Below, piece after piece: positions 62,977-64,000 of a stretch of 64,000 nt of DNA. How positions within the stretch are numbered: position 1 is the stretch's first letter; the number at the start of each line of letters is the position of its first letter. This DNA is from G965212025 sp965237985. Its GTDB lineage: Bacteria; Pseudomonadota; Gammaproteobacteria; Poriferisulfidales; Oxydemutatoraceae. The DNA lies in contig OZ250161.1 of NCBI GenBank assembly GCA_965237985.1, positions 1,936,501-2,000,500 on the forward strand. The letters run 5' to 3'. A model generated the notes under the pieces. The model did not search any database, was not told the origin of the DNA, and worked only from the letters and a program-made list of their open reading frames with translations. Both the position numbers and the translations under genes were made by a program.

Positions 62977-64000
62977 ATGACTGAAGGAAGAATACAAACA
63001 CTGCTGCTGAAACTGACTCAGCGTAACGACGTTGTCTTGGGCGTGCTCATTGTTTCTGTCATTTTCATGATGATTTTGCCCCTGCCGACTGAGTTGGTTG
63101 ATATTTTGATCGCCACGAATATGTCAATATCGGTGATTTTGCTCATGCTTTCCATTTATATAAGTTCGCCGCTGGAATTTTCTTCTTTCCCTTCGGTGTT
63201 GTTGTTGACGACATTGTTTCGGCTGGCTTTGTCGATTACTACAACGCGTCTGGTTTTACTCCAGGCGGATGCCGGAAGAATTGTTGAAACATTCGGAAAT
63301 TTTGTGGTGGCCGGTAATCTGGTTGTGGGACTGGTGGTTTTTTTGATCATCACGATTGTTCAGTTCCTGGTAATTACAAAAGGTGCAGAGCGCGTGGCTG
63401 AAGTCAGCGCAAGATTTTCCCTTGATGCCATGCCTGGGAAACAGATGAGCATTGATGGAGATATGCGTGCCGGGGTGATCGACGTGGAAGAGGCCAGGAA
63501 ACGTCGCCAGCGTGTGGAAAAAGAAAGCCATCTTTATGGTTCCATGGATGGAGCCATGAAATTTGTGAAAGGTGACGCTATTGCTGGCTTGATCATCATT
63601 GCCATCAACCTGATTGGCGGGCTTTCCATTGGTGTATTTCAGCGCGGTCTGGACGTTGAGGAGGCACTGCATATTTACTCGATTCTGACGATCGGGGATG
63701 GCCTGATATCGCAAATTCCCGCGCTGTTTATAGCCATCACCGCCGGGATTATTGTGACTCGCGTGACTTCCGGAGAAGCTACCGACCTGGATAACCAGTC
63801 AGCCCAAAGCTTTGCTGATTGGTGGTGGGTTGCTTGTTGCTTTCAGTATGGTTCCCGGGTTTCCAGTGGCAACGTTTTTGAGTTTGGCACTGGTGGTCGG
63901 CGGCGGCGGTATCATGTTGATCAGGCTGGCAAAAAAAGAAGAAGAGGCTCCCGGCGGCAGTTACAGTTTACAATCCATGGCTCCTTCTGGCCAGAAAGGG
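62977..64000 (+). pseudogene. sctV: T3SS export gate SctV, frameshifted, cut by window end
   Basis: SctV (LcrD/FlhA family) is the large export-gate protein. From ATG 62977 the N-terminal membrane domain is well preserved: NDVVLGVLIVSVIFMMILPL, ATNMSISVILLMLSIYIS, TTLFRLALSITTTRLVLL, the FHIPEP-type RFSLDAMPGKQMSIDGDMRA and AGLIIIAINLIGGLSIGVFQ. After TSGEATDLDNQ (63799) the readable protein moves to another frame: QPKALLIGGGLLVAFSMVPG, FPVATFLSLALVVGGGG. About seven residues usually found between are missing, so a deletion of about 20 bases with frame loss is likely. The original frame is open to the window end but reads as nonsense. Confidence 0.88.

Overview
The window looks like part of the chromosome of a host-associated betaproteobacterium. 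The evidence is the long (about 400 residue) TrpS, the pcnB-folK-panB-panC-metX-metW string, the pyrophosphate-type phosphofructokinase, a DksA with a huge lysine/alanine/proline tail, and a Ysc/Bordetella-like type III secretion system (T3SS). A named genus cannot be given from sequence alone. Housekeeping genes are mostly intact, but the gaps hold decayed genes, insertion-sequence (IS) and phage scraps, and many tandem partial duplications, as in a genome drifting under relaxed selection.

Layout. 1-3.1 kb: UDP-ManNAcA synthesis (wecB end, frameshifted; wecC) and a family-4 glycosyltransferase. 3.1-4.6 kb: degenerate IS3-type element containing a copied piece of the acetolactate synthase spacer found at 20.1 kb. 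4.7-7.6 kb: ubiG-gph facing bolA-ispB (ubiquinone side chain and ring). 7.9-8.9 kb: a decayed two-gene module, a two-TM membrane protein plus a TIR-like protein. 9.2-10 kb: hspQ and a TerB-like gene. 10-17 kb (minus strand): pcnB-folK-panB-panC-metX-metW, with metW followed by three tandem copies of its own 3' three quarters. 17-22.2 kb: aldehyde dehydrogenase and two acetolactate-synthase-type enzymes. 22.9-26.3 kb: trpS-scpA-scpB-rluB. 26.6-27.3 kb: decayed unknown gene with a G11 tract. 27.3-29.4 kb: adk and a divergent PPi-phosphofructokinase. 29.5-30.4 kb: prophage remnant (HIRAN protein, HK97-gp10-like). 30.5-32.9 kb: yjbQ, then ispG followed by four 168-bp copies of its 3' end. 33-39.7 kb: tRNA-Leu, two copies of the tig 5' end, then tig-clpP-clpX-lon. 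39.9-43.6 kb: repeat-swollen dksA and xseA. 44.2-47.6 kb: guaB-guaA. 48 kb: decayed methyltransferase.

48.8-64 kb: T3SS locus. The minus strand, read in transcription order, carries a CesT-type chaperone, a SpoIIE phosphatase, an RsbW-like kinase, then sctN-O-P-Q-S-T-U. The plus strand carries the translocator sctB, gatekeeper sctW, a SycN-like chaperone, a STAS anti-anti-sigma protein, YscX- and YscY-like proteins, and sctV. Phosphatase, kinase and STAS protein form a partner-switching set like BtrU/BtrW/BtrV of Bordetella. sctR is absent from its usual place between sctQ and sctS, and sctV is frameshifted, so the machine may be non-functional or completed elsewhere. Seven tandem ~142-bp repeats separate the two T3SS arms.

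The recurring theme is tandem duplication that crosses one boundary of an essential gene, so an intact copy always remains (metW, ispG, tig), or that stays in frame inside a disordered region (dksA).
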